Part shown: positions 26,247 to 33,626 of the stretch, piece by piece
How the letters are laid out: each line of letters begins with the position of its first letter
How positions within the stretch are numbered: position 1 is the first letter of the stretch
Assembly (NCBI GenBank): GCA_017795025.1
Contig: CP051243.1
Coordinates: forward strand, 2,628,897-2,692,896
DNA from: Flavobacteriales bacterium
GTDB taxonomy: Bacteria > Bacteroidota > Bacteroidia > Flavobacteriales > Schleiferiaceae
Direction of reading: 5' to 3'
DNA length: 64,000 bases
The notes under the pieces: generated by a model
What the model was told of the DNA's origin: nothing
What the model saw: the letters and a program-made list of their open reading frames with translations, nothing else
Database searches by the model: none
Position numbers and translations under genes: made by a program

Positions 26247-26661
26247 AATTAGATTTTTAGGGGAAGTACCAGAGCTGTTACAAGCGGATCCAAAGCATTG
26301 GCAGGATTGGCTTTCGATGCTCTCGCAGGAAAGAGGCTATCAAGTATCACGGGCGGAGTATAACTTTCTTAATCAGCAGGAGATTCATGAATTAAATAGG
26401 GAGCTACTAGACCATGATTACCCAACAGATATCATCACCTTGGATAGTAGCAGGGCTAGAAGGCTGAGAGTTGAGATTTTTATTGGAGTTCCGGTGGTAA
26501 AGGAAAATTCCTTGGATTTAGGTATTGACTTCAGCTTGGAATTAGCGCGTGTGATGGTACATGGTTTATTGCATTGCATGGGCTGGGATGATACGAACGA
26601 AGACTTAAAGGCTCAGATGCGGGCTGAAGAGGATAAATGCTTAATTTCGCGGCCCAAATAG
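26239..26661 (+). CDS. ybeY: Endoribonuclease YbeY
   Basis: Zinc-dependent RNase acting in 16S rRNA 3' maturation and ribosome quality control. The 140 residues have YNFLNQQEIHELNRELLDHDYPTDIITLD in pieces typical of the family, and the metal motif VHGLLHCMGWDD (about 111-122; consensus HGxLHLxGYDH, with the last His replaced by Asp as in many Bacteroidota). Starts with GTG inside the last codons of the DUF4175 gene, indicating coupling. Confidence 0.9.
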   Translation: MDRIRFLGEVPELLQADPKHWQDWLSMLSQERGYQVSRAEYNFLNQQEIHELNRELLDHDYPTDIITLDSSRARRLRVEIFIGVPVVKENSLDLGIDFSLELARVMVHGLLHCMGWDDTNEDLKAQMRAEEDKCLISRPK

Positions 26662-26682
26662 CTGAATTACAGATTATTTAAA

Positions 26683-26698
26683 AGTTTCACGTGAAACG
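26683..26698. promoter_or_regulatory. parS site 1 (ParB-binding centromere sequence)
   Basis: Contains the 14-bp palindrome GTTTCACGTGAAAC at 26684-26697, identical to the core of the bacterial parS consensus TGTTTCACGTGAAACA. It lies in the ybeY-mnmG gap, ending 3 bp before the mnmG ATG. Confidence 0.9.
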
Positions 26699-26700
26699 TT

Positions 26701-28572
26701 ATGATTAATAAGGAGTACGATGTCATTGTTGTAGGAGGCGGTCACGCCGGGGCAGAAGCGGCAGCTGCCGCTGCGAATATGGGAGCATCAACATTATTGG
26801 TCACGATGAATCTGCAAACCATTGGGCAAATGTCCTGCAATCCTGCAATGGGAGGTATTGCTAAGGGACAGATTGTCCGTGAAATCGATGCTTTAGGTGG
26901 TTTGTCCGGGATTATTAGTGATATGACAGCCATTCAGTTTCGAATGCTGAATAGAAGTAAGGGTCCAGCAATGTGGTCTCCACGGGTTCAAAGTGATCGT
27001 TGGCGATTCGCTGAGGAGTGGCGTTTAGCCCTGGAGGCTATTCCAAGCCTCGACTTCTTTCAGGATATGGTTGTTGATCTCATTGTAAAGGAGGGTAAGG
27101 TAAAAGGCGTTCGCACAGGAATGGGCGTTGACATCTTTTCTAAGAAAGTAATTTTGACGAATGGGACCTTCCTTAACGGCTTAATTCATATCGGCGATAA
27201 GCAGTATGGTGGGGGCCGTGCAGGGGAAAGGGCGGCAACTGGAATCACAGAAAGACTGGTAGAACTAGGGTTCGAATCAGGTCGAATGAAAACGGGGACT
27301 CCCCCTCGTGTAGATGGACGCTCCCTAGACTATAGTGTGATGGAGGAGCAGAAAGGCGATGAGAACCCTGAAAAATTCAGCTTTAGTAGCAAAACGAAGG
27401 CGCTTACAAATCAGCGCAGTTGCCATATAACGTATACAAATACGGACGTTCATGATACGTTACGGGAAGGCTTTGATCGCAGTCCCATGTTTAATGGCGC
27501 TATACAATCAACAGGGCCAAGATACTGTCCGAGTATTGAAGATAAGATCGATAGGTTTGCGGATAAGGATCGTCACCAGATTTTTGTCGAGCCAGAGGGT
27601 TGGAAAACGGTAGAAATCTATGTGAACGGTTTTAGCACTAGTTTACCCCAAGAAATTCAGGAGAAGGCGCTGCGACAGGTTAGGGGCTTTGAGAATGTGC
27701 GAATTTTCCGACCAGGCTACGCTATAGAATATGATTATTTTCCCCCAACTCAGTTGAGGCACAGCCTAGAAACTAAATTAGTTAAAGGCTTATATTTTGC
27801 TGGTCAGATTAACGGAACAACTGGCTATGAAGAGGCGGCTAGTCAAGGTTTAATGGCAGGCATTAACGCAGTTCTTAGCCTCAGGAATGCGGAGCCGTTC
27901 GTCTTGGGAAGGGAAGAGGCTTACATTGGGGTCTTAATAGACGATTTGATTACCAAGGGCACTGAGGAGCCTTATAGGATGTTCACCTCTCGTGCAGAGT
28001 ATCGTATTCTGCTTAGGCAGGATAATGCCGATGAGCGTTTGTCTGAAAAAGGCTACGCTTTAGGTTTATTACCCGACTGGCGTTTACGTGAGTTTCACGT
28101 GAAACAATCAAAAACGAAGGCTTTAAAAGATTGGGTTAAAAACTACTCCATAACCATGGATGAGGCTAATCCCATTTTGGAAGCAAAGAATCTAAGCCCC
28201 ATAAAGCAAACTTTAAAGATTGAACGCTTAATTGCGCGTCCACAGCTGTCATTTGATGATTTCAAGGATTTAGAGAGTTTTAAAACCCTGAAGGCTGAAG
28301 AGGAATTAGAGCAGGATAATGTGGTTGCGGTGGAAATAGAATCAAAATACTCAGGGTATTTAGATAAGGAAAAAGAGGCTGCAGCTAAGATTGATCGTTT
28401 GGAGGATCTAAAGATTCCTGATTCATTTGATTACAGTAGGCTTAAATCCTTGAGTTATGAGGCTAGGGAGAAGTTGCAATCGGCCAAGCCGGCTACAATC
28501 AAGGAAGCAAAGAAAATTAGCGGGGTCAGCCCCGCAGATATTAGTGTATTATTGGTCTTTATGGGCCGTTAG
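26701..28572 (+). CDS. mnmG: tRNA uridine 5-carboxymethylaminomethyl modification enzyme MnmG (GidA)
   Basis: FAD protein that, with MnmE, installs the cmnm5 group on U34 of certain tRNAs. The 623 residues start with the FAD-binding VIVVGGGHAGAEAAAAAA (about 8-25), followed by the GidA signatures GPRYCPSIEDKI and the GQINGTTGYEEAASQGLMAG block, and the C-terminal helical domain ending in SGVSPADISVLLVF. Bases 28091-28106 form a perfect parS site and encode FHVK plus flanking residues. The gene is bracketed by two further parS sites. mnmG next to the origin is common in bacteria. Confidence 0.97.
   Translation: MINKEYDVIVVGGGHAGAEAAAAAANMGASTLLVTMNLQTIGQMSCNPAMGGIAKGQIVREIDALGGLSGIISDMTAIQFRMLNRSKGPAMWSPRVQSDRWRFAEEWRLALEAIPSLDFFQDMVVDLIVKEGKVKGVRTGMGVDIFSKKVILTNGTFLNGLIHIGDKQYGGGRAGERAATGITERLVELGFESGRMKTGTPPRVDGRSLDYSVMEEQKGDENPEKFSFSSKTKALTNQRSCHITYTNTDVHDTLREGFDRSPMFNGAIQSTGPRYCPSIEDKIDRFADKDRHQIFVEPEGWKTVEIYVNGFSTSLPQEIQEKALRQVRGFENVRIFRPGYAIEYDYFPPTQLRHSLETKLVKGLYFAGQINGTTGYEEAASQGLMAGINAVLSLRNAEPFVLGREEAYIGVLIDDLITKGTEEPYRMFTSRAEYRILLRQDNADERLSEKGYALGLLPDWRLREFHVKQSKTKALKDWVKNYSITMDEANPILEAKNLSPIKQTLKIERLIARPQLSFDDFKDLESFKTLKAEEELEQDNVVAVEIESKYSGYLDKEKEAAAKIDRLEDLKIPDSFDYSRLKSLSYEAREKLQSAKPATIKEAKKISGVSPADISVLLVFMGR
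28091..28106. promoter_or_regulatory. parS site 2, inside mnmG
   Basis: AGTTTCACGTGAAACA: perfect palindromic core at 28092-28105, matching 15 of 16 positions of the parS consensus. Lies within the mnmG coding sequence. Confidence 0.88.
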
Positions 28573-28586
28573 TTTCACGTGAAACA
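28571..28586. promoter_or_regulatory. parS site 3, between mnmG and the methyltransferase gene
   Basis: AGTTTCACGTGAAACA: perfect core at 28572-28585. The first two bases are the end of the mnmG stop codon and the last is the A of the next ATG, so the site fills the whole intergenic gap. Confidence 0.9.
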
Positions 28587-29467
28587 TGAATAAACATATT
28601 AGTTGTCCCTCTTGTGGAGGAAGCGATTTTAAATCGGTTAGAAAGCCATACTATTATCGCGGGAAGCGGGAGGAGTTTAATATCGATGCCTGTGGTGATT
28701 GTGGTTTTTGGTTAACCAATCCCTTTCCCGAAGGCCAAGATTTGGCGGCCTATTACGAGACAGAGGATTACGTGAGCCATACTGATGGCAAAGGATCGGC
28801 ATTAGACTGGGTTTATAATATTATTAGGGCGAGGGCTATTAAATCTAAGTTTAGATTGATAAATAGCTTTGTTAATGGTCAACCAAGCTTAGTTGACTAT
28901 GGTGCAGGAACCGGGGCGTTTTTGTCGTTTTGCCAAACTCAAGGTTGGAAGGGTATGGGCTTTGAGCCATCTGCTGTGGCTAGGGAAAATGCAGCCACAA
29001 AAGGCTTAACCTTACTTGACCCCAGTAAGCGGGACGAATTGGAAGTGGATTCTGTTGATGTATTTACGCTTTGGCACGTTTTAGAACATATTCCAGACCT
29101 TAACGATACGCTGAGGTACTTTAATTCTAGACTAAAGTCGGAGGGTTTATTAGTAATAGCTGTACCAAACCATGAGTCGTACGATGCACAAAAGTATAAG
29201 GACGATTGGGCTGCTTATGATGTTCCTTTGCACTTATGGCATTTTGCCAAAAGTGACATTTCCAATTTGGGCTCGAAACACGGTTTTAAGGTAGAGGAAA
29301 TAGTGAACATGCCTTTTGATAGCTTCTACGTTTCTTTATTAAGTGAGAATAACCGCCACGGATCCATGCGTCCGATATCCGCCTTCTTAACCGGTCTTAA
29401 ATCTAACCTACGAGGGGCTAAGTCTAAAAATATGAGCAGCTTAATTTATATCCTCCGAAAGGCTTAA
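28586..29467 (+). CDS. Class I SAM-dependent methyltransferase with N-terminal zinc ribbon
   Basis: Methyltransferase of 293 residues. The N-terminus has a CPSCGG...CGDCG Zn-ribbon (about residues 5-41) followed by LTNPFPEGQDLAAYYE. The Rossmann core shows motif I LVDYGAGTGAFL (about 97-108), motif II GFEPS, and VDVFTLWHVLEHIPD (about 156-170), typical of the Methyltransf_23/Cys-ribbon subgroup. The substrate is unknown; relatives act on sugars or lipids. It directly follows parS site 3 and is probably in one transcript with mnmG. It ends in a TTAA shared with holB. Confidence 0.85.
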   Translation: MNKHISCPSCGGSDFKSVRKPYYYRGKREEFNIDACGDCGFWLTNPFPEGQDLAAYYETEDYVSHTDGKGSALDWVYNIIRARAIKSKFRLINSFVNGQPSLVDYGAGTGAFLSFCQTQGWKGMGFEPSAVARENAATKGLTLLDPSKRDELEVDSVDVFTLWHVLEHIPDLNDTLRYFNSRLKSEGLLVIAVPNHESYDAQKYKDDWAAYDVPLHLWHFAKSDISNLGSKHGFKVEEIVNMPFDSFYVSLLSENNRHGSMRPISAFLTGLKSNLRGAKSKNMSSLIYILRKA

Positions 29468-30600
29468 GCTTCTTTTACCCTTAAGAGGTTACTAAACTTA
29501 AAACTGGCATCGCTAAGGATGATTTTAGCGTTGCCATTGCGGCTTAGGTCGTGTATTGCCTGCTCTAGCACATCGTAGGCGGTTTTACTATTTAGGGTAT
29601 GTAAAACCGAGGCAAAACCATCGAGCTTAAAGGATAGATTCTGATAAATAGGGTGCTGCAAGGAGCCATTCATTCTAGGCTTAGAAAAGGCTAGCTCTAA
29701 GGTTTGGAGGAAAAAGCGGAGCGCTTCTTTTTGACTTTCTTTATCTAGTGCCGCAAACTCATCAACAAAGGCAAAAATTTCCTTAACCTTGGCGCTATAG
29801 CAACCGCGCATCCAGTTCTGAAAAAGACGACCAAAACTTAAATAACGATCGCTGTCTTGGGCAATCTTAAGTGCTAGATCTAGTTGACCTTGTGCTACTG
29901 ATGATGCTGTGCGAGCGGCTTCCTCAGTAATGCCGATGCTTTGGAGATGCTCTCTAAGCTCCACTTCACTCGGTCTGGAGATGTAGAGCTTTTGGCAGCG
30001 GCTGGTGATAGTTTGAAGCAGGCGTTCTGTATTTTCAGATATTAAGAGGATTATACTATTATCGCTGGGCTCCTCTAAGGTTTTAAGCAATTTATTAGCG
30101 GCCGAGGGGTGTAAATATTCGGGCAGGTATAGGATAATGAATTTGGGACCTCCGCTGTAGGATTTTAAATTAAGCTTCTGTATCAAGCGTGTAGCTTCAT
30201 CCACATTAATTTGGGCTTGTTTATTCGCTACATCCAATTGATTTAACCAATCGTTTAAGCCAAAGACCAAACGCTTATCAATGAACTCTAACCAGTCTTT
30301 CTGAAAATATTCACAGTTAAGTTCCCTTGGAGCCCCGGCTACACGCGCAAATGGAAATGAAAAATGCAAGTCCGGATAGGAAAGCTTTTGAAACTGTTTG
30401 CAGTGATTACATACTCCACAGCTATCCTCATCACCAGGGTTTTTGCAAGCCAAGTATTGTGCATAAGCTAAGGCTAAAGAGAAAGAAGCCGTACCACTTA
30501 AGCCGTAAAAGAGTTGCGCATGACTATTATGTGCTCTGCGGACAGAGTCTAATAGCTTCTTCTTTTCTTCTTGGAGGCCTGGGACATCTTTAAATAACAT
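29464..30600 (-). CDS. holB: DNA polymerase III subunit delta' (HolB-type)
   Basis: Clamp-loader subunit needed to load the sliding clamp. The 378 residues begin MLFKDVPGLQEEKKKLL and show the AAA-fold with a zinc module (C-x8-C-x2-C-x2-C around CKNPGDEDSCGVCNHCK), a P-loop position reading GLSGTASFS without the catalytic Lys (as expected for delta'), and LLKTLEEPSDNSIILLIS plus TSRCQK, the sensor regions. I chose the ATG at 30600 because the longer frame runs into the divergent pgk gene. Confidence 0.9.
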   Translation of the reverse strand: MLFKDVPGLQEEKKKLLDSVRRAHNSHAQLFYGLSGTASFSLALAYAQYLACKNPGDEDSCGVCNHCKQFQKLSYPDLHFSFPFARVAGAPRELNCEYFQKDWLEFIDKRLVFGLNDWLNQLDVANKQAQINVDEATRLIQKLNLKSYSGGPKFIILYLPEYLHPSAANKLLKTLEEPSDNSIILLISENTERLLQTITSRCQKLYISRPSEVELREHLQSIGITEEAARTASSVAQGQLDLALKIAQDSDRYLSFGRLFQNWMRGCYSAKVKEIFAFVDEFAALDKESQKEALRFFLQTLELAFSKPRMNGSLQHPIYQNLSFKLDGFASVLHTLNSKTAYDVLEQAIHDLSRNGNAKIILSDASFKFSNLLRVKEA

Positions 30601-30604
30601 TGGG

Positions 30605-30638
30605 TTTGCTGTTTCTTTAGTAAAGCGCTGTATTTTCG
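30605..30638 (+). promoter_or_regulatory. Probable pgk promoter
   Basis: TTTG at 30605-30608, a 22-bp spacer and TATTTTCG at 30631-30638, a TTCG variant of TAnnTTTG. The same octamer stands upstream of purN. The pgk ATG is at 30656. Confidence 0.45.
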
Positions 30639-30655
30639 CTGTAAAATTACGAGAA

Positions 30656-31846
30656 ATGCCAAGCTTAAATGAATTGAATTTTAATGGTGCACGAGTTTTA
30701 GTGCGGGTTGACTTCAACGTTCCTTTAAACAAGGATCAGAGAATTACGGATGATAGCCGAATGCAAGCCCATATACCGACTCTAAAAACTATTGTGGAAA
30801 ATGGGGGGAGACCAGTAGTAATGTCTCACCTTGGTCGACCAAAAGACGGACCCGACCCGAATCTGAGTTTAGGTATTCTAAAGGCCCACTTGGAGGATAT
30901 AACTGGGATGGCGGTGCAATTTATTGATGATTGTGTTGGCGAAGCAGTTGTGAAAGCGAGTAAGGAGCTTCCAGAAGGAACCATCTTACTACTAGAGAAC
31001 CTACGCTTTCATAAAGAAGAAACAAAAGGAGACATCGACTTTGCACACCAACTTGCGCAAAACGGAGATTACTATATAAATGATGCTTTCGGTACCGCGC
31101 ACCGTGCTCATGCCTCGACCGCAGTTATCGCCAGATATTTTGATAATAAGAAAGCATTTGGTCATGTGCTTCAAGCGGAAATTGATAATGTAAACAAGGT
31201 GCTTAAAGGAGGTCAGAAACCAGTGACGGCAATTGTAGGTGGTGCGAAGGTCTCTTCCAAAATTTCTGTGTTGGAAAACCTCCTTCCAAATATAGATCAT
31301 TTAATTATTGGCGGAGGTATGGCTTTTACATTCTTAAAAGCACAAGGTGGAAAAACCGGAAACAGCCTAATTGAGGATGATTTTTTGGATACAGCACGTA
31401 AAATTATGGAAAGCGCTGAAAAACAAGGGGTTAAGATACATTTACCCATCGATTCCGTGATTGCCGATGATTTTAGCAACGATGCAAAACGCGAAATAAA
31501 GCCCTCTAAGGACATTCCTGATGGATGGATGGGTCTTGATGCCGGTCCTGGGACGATAAGCGCTCTGGCGCCAATTATAGAGGCCAGTAAAACGCTACTT
31601 TGGAACGGCCCCCTCGGAGTCTTCGAATTTGAGAACTTTTCGGAGGGCACTGTGGCTGCTGCCAAGTTAATTGTAAAGGCGACCGAAGCTGGCGCTTTTA
31701 GTTTAGTTGGTGGAGGAGACTCCGTTGCGGCGATTAAGAAATTTGGATTGGCGGATCAAGTGAGCTACGTGAGCACCGGTGGAGGAGCGATGTTGGAATT
31801 TTTGGAAGGTAAAACCCTTCCAGGGGTCGCTGCCATTCAAGGCTAA
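30656..31846 (+). CDS. pgk: Phosphoglycerate kinase
   Basis: Glycolytic kinase converting 1,3-bisphosphoglycerate and ADP to 3-phosphoglycerate and ATP. The 396-residue, two-domain enzyme has the signature ARVLVRVDFNVPL (about 12-24), MSHLGRP, NDAFGTAHRAHAS (140-152), IVGGAKVSSKI and the C-terminal SLVGGGDSVAAI and STGGGAMLEFLEG blocks. All are intact. It is divergent from holB and abuts the convergent cvpA-like gene with no spacer. Confidence 0.97.
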   Translation: MPSLNELNFNGARVLVRVDFNVPLNKDQRITDDSRMQAHIPTLKTIVENGGRPVVMSHLGRPKDGPDPNLSLGILKAHLEDITGMAVQFIDDCVGEAVVKASKELPEGTILLLENLRFHKEETKGDIDFAHQLAQNGDYYINDAFGTAHRAHASTAVIARYFDNKKAFGHVLQAEIDNVNKVLKGGQKPVTAIVGGAKVSSKISVLENLLPNIDHLIIGGGMAFTFLKAQGGKTGNSLIEDDFLDTARKIMESAEKQGVKIHLPIDSVIADDFSNDAKREIKPSKDIPDGWMGLDAGPGTISALAPIIEASKTLLWNGPLGVFEFENFSEGTVAAAKLIVKATEAGAFSLVGGGDSVAAIKKFGLADQVSYVSTGGGAMLEFLEGKTLPGVAAIQG

Positions 31847-32374
31847 TTATCCCGCGTCTTTAATTAAATACTGTTGATCTACTAAGTCGTCAAAGCCAAT
31901 TGCTTTGGCGGCTTTTTCACTGTAACCCAAAAAGCGTTGATACACCTTACTTTGCTTTAAAGTACTCTTCTGAAAAATCGTGCGATTCTTTTGAACCTTG
32001 TTTAAAGAAAAGACAATCAAGGTTAAAATAACAGACCATTTTAGGGCGCCAAGAATAGCCCCAAGAACCCGGTTTATACCGTTAAGGGCAATTAACTTTA
32101 AAGTACGGGTTAAGAGACTGGCCAGAGAATTAACCAAAAGGATGGTACCAAAAAAGACCACCACGTAACTAATAATCTTTAGTTCAAAGTCAACGGACTC
32201 GAAGTAAATGGTGAAGTACTTAAACACATTATCAGCGAGGAGGTAGGCGGCTATAATTCCTATGAATATTCCTAAAATAGCGGCAAGTTCGCGGATAAAG
32301 CCCTTCATAAAGCCTTTGATTATCCCAAAGACTAGCGGTGCTAAAAGCACCATATCTAGCGCGTTAAAATCCAA
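31847..32374 (-). CDS. CvpA family membrane protein
   Basis: Inner-membrane protein of 175 residues with four predicted helices, fitting the CvpA family (colicin V production; also linked to envelope stress resistance). The N-terminus DFNALDMVLLAPLVFGIIKGFMKGF matches, in short blocks, the family start, so I keep the TTG at 32374 rather than the downstream ATG at 32353. The C-terminal tail is basic and soluble. Its stop abuts that of pgk. Confidence 0.82.
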   Translation of the reverse strand: MDFNALDMVLLAPLVFGIIKGFMKGFIRELAAILGIFIGIIAAYLLADNVFKYFTIYFESVDFELKIISYVVVFFGTILLVNSLASLLTRTLKLIALNGINRVLGAILGALKWSVILTLIVFSLNKVQKNRTIFQKSTLKQSKVYQRFLGYSEKAAKAIGFDDLVDQQYLIKDAG

Positions 32375-32421
32375 ATTAACTAAGGTGTTCTTTACTCAGC
32401 AAGATAAATACAATTACGGAA

Positions 32422-32775
32422 ATGCTTGAACAAGACAATAGAAATAAATGGACCCAGGTTTTAAGCTTTGTGAAAGAGCGGTTTAGTGATGGGGAAGAAC
32501 CTGATTTGGATGTGGTTCTTTTCCTCATTGGGGTCCGAGAATTAGGGCAGCCTCCAAAGCGCAAGAGTTTTAAAAAAGACGAGAAGATGGCCTTAATGCA
32601 TATCGCGATTTGTAGATTGCTTGTGCCTTATGGTTACTACAAGCTTGTAGGTCAAGATGAGGATGGCTGGCCCCACTATGAACTGCAGAAAAAACTACCG
32701 TTCTTAAAACCAGGTGAGCAAAGTATTCTGATGAAAGAAGCGGTGATTCGCTATTTTGAAGAGGAAGTCTGGTAG
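32422..32775 (+). CDS. Conserved hypothetical protein
   Basis: A 117-residue soluble protein without signal peptide or membrane segment. I do not recognise a named domain. It is mixed alpha with a basic stretch GQPPKRKSFKKDEKMALMH and an aromatic C-terminal part (DGWPHYEL, AVIRYFEEEVW). The even length and lack of low complexity argue for a real gene, and there is no competing frame. It sits divergent from the CvpA gene and 11 bp from the convergent lipoprotein gene. Confidence 0.75.
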   Translation: MLEQDNRNKWTQVLSFVKERFSDGEEPDLDVVLFLIGVRELGQPPKRKSFKKDEKMALMHIAICRLLVPYGYYKLVGQDEDGWPHYELQKKLPFLKPGEQSILMKEAVIRYFEEEVW

Positions 32776-32786
32776 AGGAGGGTCAA

Positions 32787-33173
32787 TTAGTCGAAACTGC
32801 AACCAATTAAAAGCGTATCGTAAGGCTCGATGTAAACGTTTTTGGTGATGTGCTGATTCGGAATTAAGCGGATTTCGGTACAGCCTATCCAAGTATAATC
32901 AGGTCTTTCTCCCCGGCTGGCTCTAACACTTAGCGTGGCCGCTTGATCATATTCAAAGGATACTCGTCCTTCCTCATCAGTGTAGCCTTCAATAAATACA
33001 GTATTTCCAGCGATCGGTGCCGCAACCTCCACAAAGGTATTTTGCGCTACGGTCGAATCTGCTAAAGTTTTTACCACGATGGTAAAGGGGTATTCTGGGT
33101 TTAACTCTTCGTTTTCACAAGACCAAAGAGCAACTATACTCAGTATGCTAAATCCAAGAATGAGCTTTCTCAT
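32787..33173 (-). CDS. Putative lipoprotein, Ig-like/carboxypeptidase-regulatory-like fold (copy B)
   Basis: Predicted lipoprotein of 128 residues with signal and lipobox ALWSC. The mature part has VVKTLADSTVAQNTFVEVAAPI, read in blocks, then GYTDEEGRVSFEYDQAATLSVRA, the pattern of a small beta sandwich of the carboxypeptidase-regulatory or Big type. The upstream neighbour has the same layout and aligned blocks, so the pair looks like a tandem duplication. Two C-terminal Cys could form a disulphide. Function is unknown. Starts 2 bp after its paralogue's stop. Confidence 0.78.
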   Translation of the reverse strand: MRKLILGFSILSIVALWSCENEELNPEYPFTIVVKTLADSTVAQNTFVEVAAPIAGNTVFIEGYTDEEGRVSFEYDQAATLSVRASRGERPDYTWIGCTEIRLIPNQHITKNVYIEPYDTLLIGCSFD

Positions 33174-33175
33174 AA

Positions 33176-33547
33176 TTATTGATCGTCTCTACATCCACTA
33201 TCAGGGTCACCTGAAATAGTCATGTCTAAATAAAGGGTTTTTACACCACGTTCCAATTCTGCAAAAGAACAGCTTTTATAAGGCCTTTTAGTAGCAACGA
33301 TTTCAACAACCGCTTTGTTTTTTAGGCTGATAGATACCTTTCCACTTTCGTCGGTATATAAAAAATAGTCGACCGAGGAATTATCCACCGGAGCATAGAT
33401 GTGAACTAGGGCGTTTTGGGCGGCAATGGTGCCGTCCTCAACGGTTACATAAAGGTCCAAAGCGAAGTCTCGGTCATCCTTAGAGCAAGATACCAGAACC
33501 GTGAATGCTAGGCCCAGAACAAGTAATGATCGGTAAAACTTGGACAT
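33176..33547 (-). CDS. Putative lipoprotein, Ig-like/carboxypeptidase-regulatory-like fold (copy A)
   Basis: Predicted lipoprotein of 123 residues, lipobox VLVSC. The mature part aligns with the downstream copy: TVEDGTIAAQNALVHIYAPV against TLADSTVAQNTFVEVAAPI, and YTDESGKVSISLKNKAVVEIVA against YTDEEGRVSFEYDQAATLSVRA. Identity is low, so the duplication is old. Two C-terminal Cys are again present (SCSF, GCRDD). A consensus promoter lies 33 bp upstream, and both copies are likely one transcript. Confidence 0.78.
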   Translation of the reverse strand: MSKFYRSLLVLGLAFTVLVSCSKDDRDFALDLYVTVEDGTIAAQNALVHIYAPVDNSSVDYFLYTDESGKVSISLKNKAVVEIVATKRPYKSCSFAELERGVKTLYLDMTISGDPDSGCRDDQ

Positions 33548-33566
33548 GACTGTGCTAAATAATTAT

Positions 33567-33574
33567 CATCTTTG
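33567..33574 (+). promoter_or_regulatory. Possible pheS promoter -7 element
   Basis: CATCTTTG differs from TAnnTTTG at the first base only. It lies 52 bp before the pheS ATG and overlaps the divergent lipoprotein promoter region. Confidence 0.35.
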
Positions 33575-33580
33575 CGGTTC

Positions 33581-33588
33581 CAAATATA
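33581..33588 (-). promoter_or_regulatory. Promoter -7 element of the tandem lipoprotein genes
   Basis: TATATTTG on the minus strand. It is embedded in the 16-mer CAAATATAATAATTAA (plus-strand reading) that also occurs in the tRNA-Cys promoter at 21067-21082. Confidence 0.5.
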
Positions 33589-33626
33589 ATAATTAACGCA
33601 GGCGAACCGCTGATTAGCATTAGAGA

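Noticed and set aside
26640-29500. oriC itself near the parS cluster
   Set aside because: I found no cluster of DnaA boxes (TTATCCACA-like) or AT-rich unwinding region here, so only proximity to the origin is suggested.
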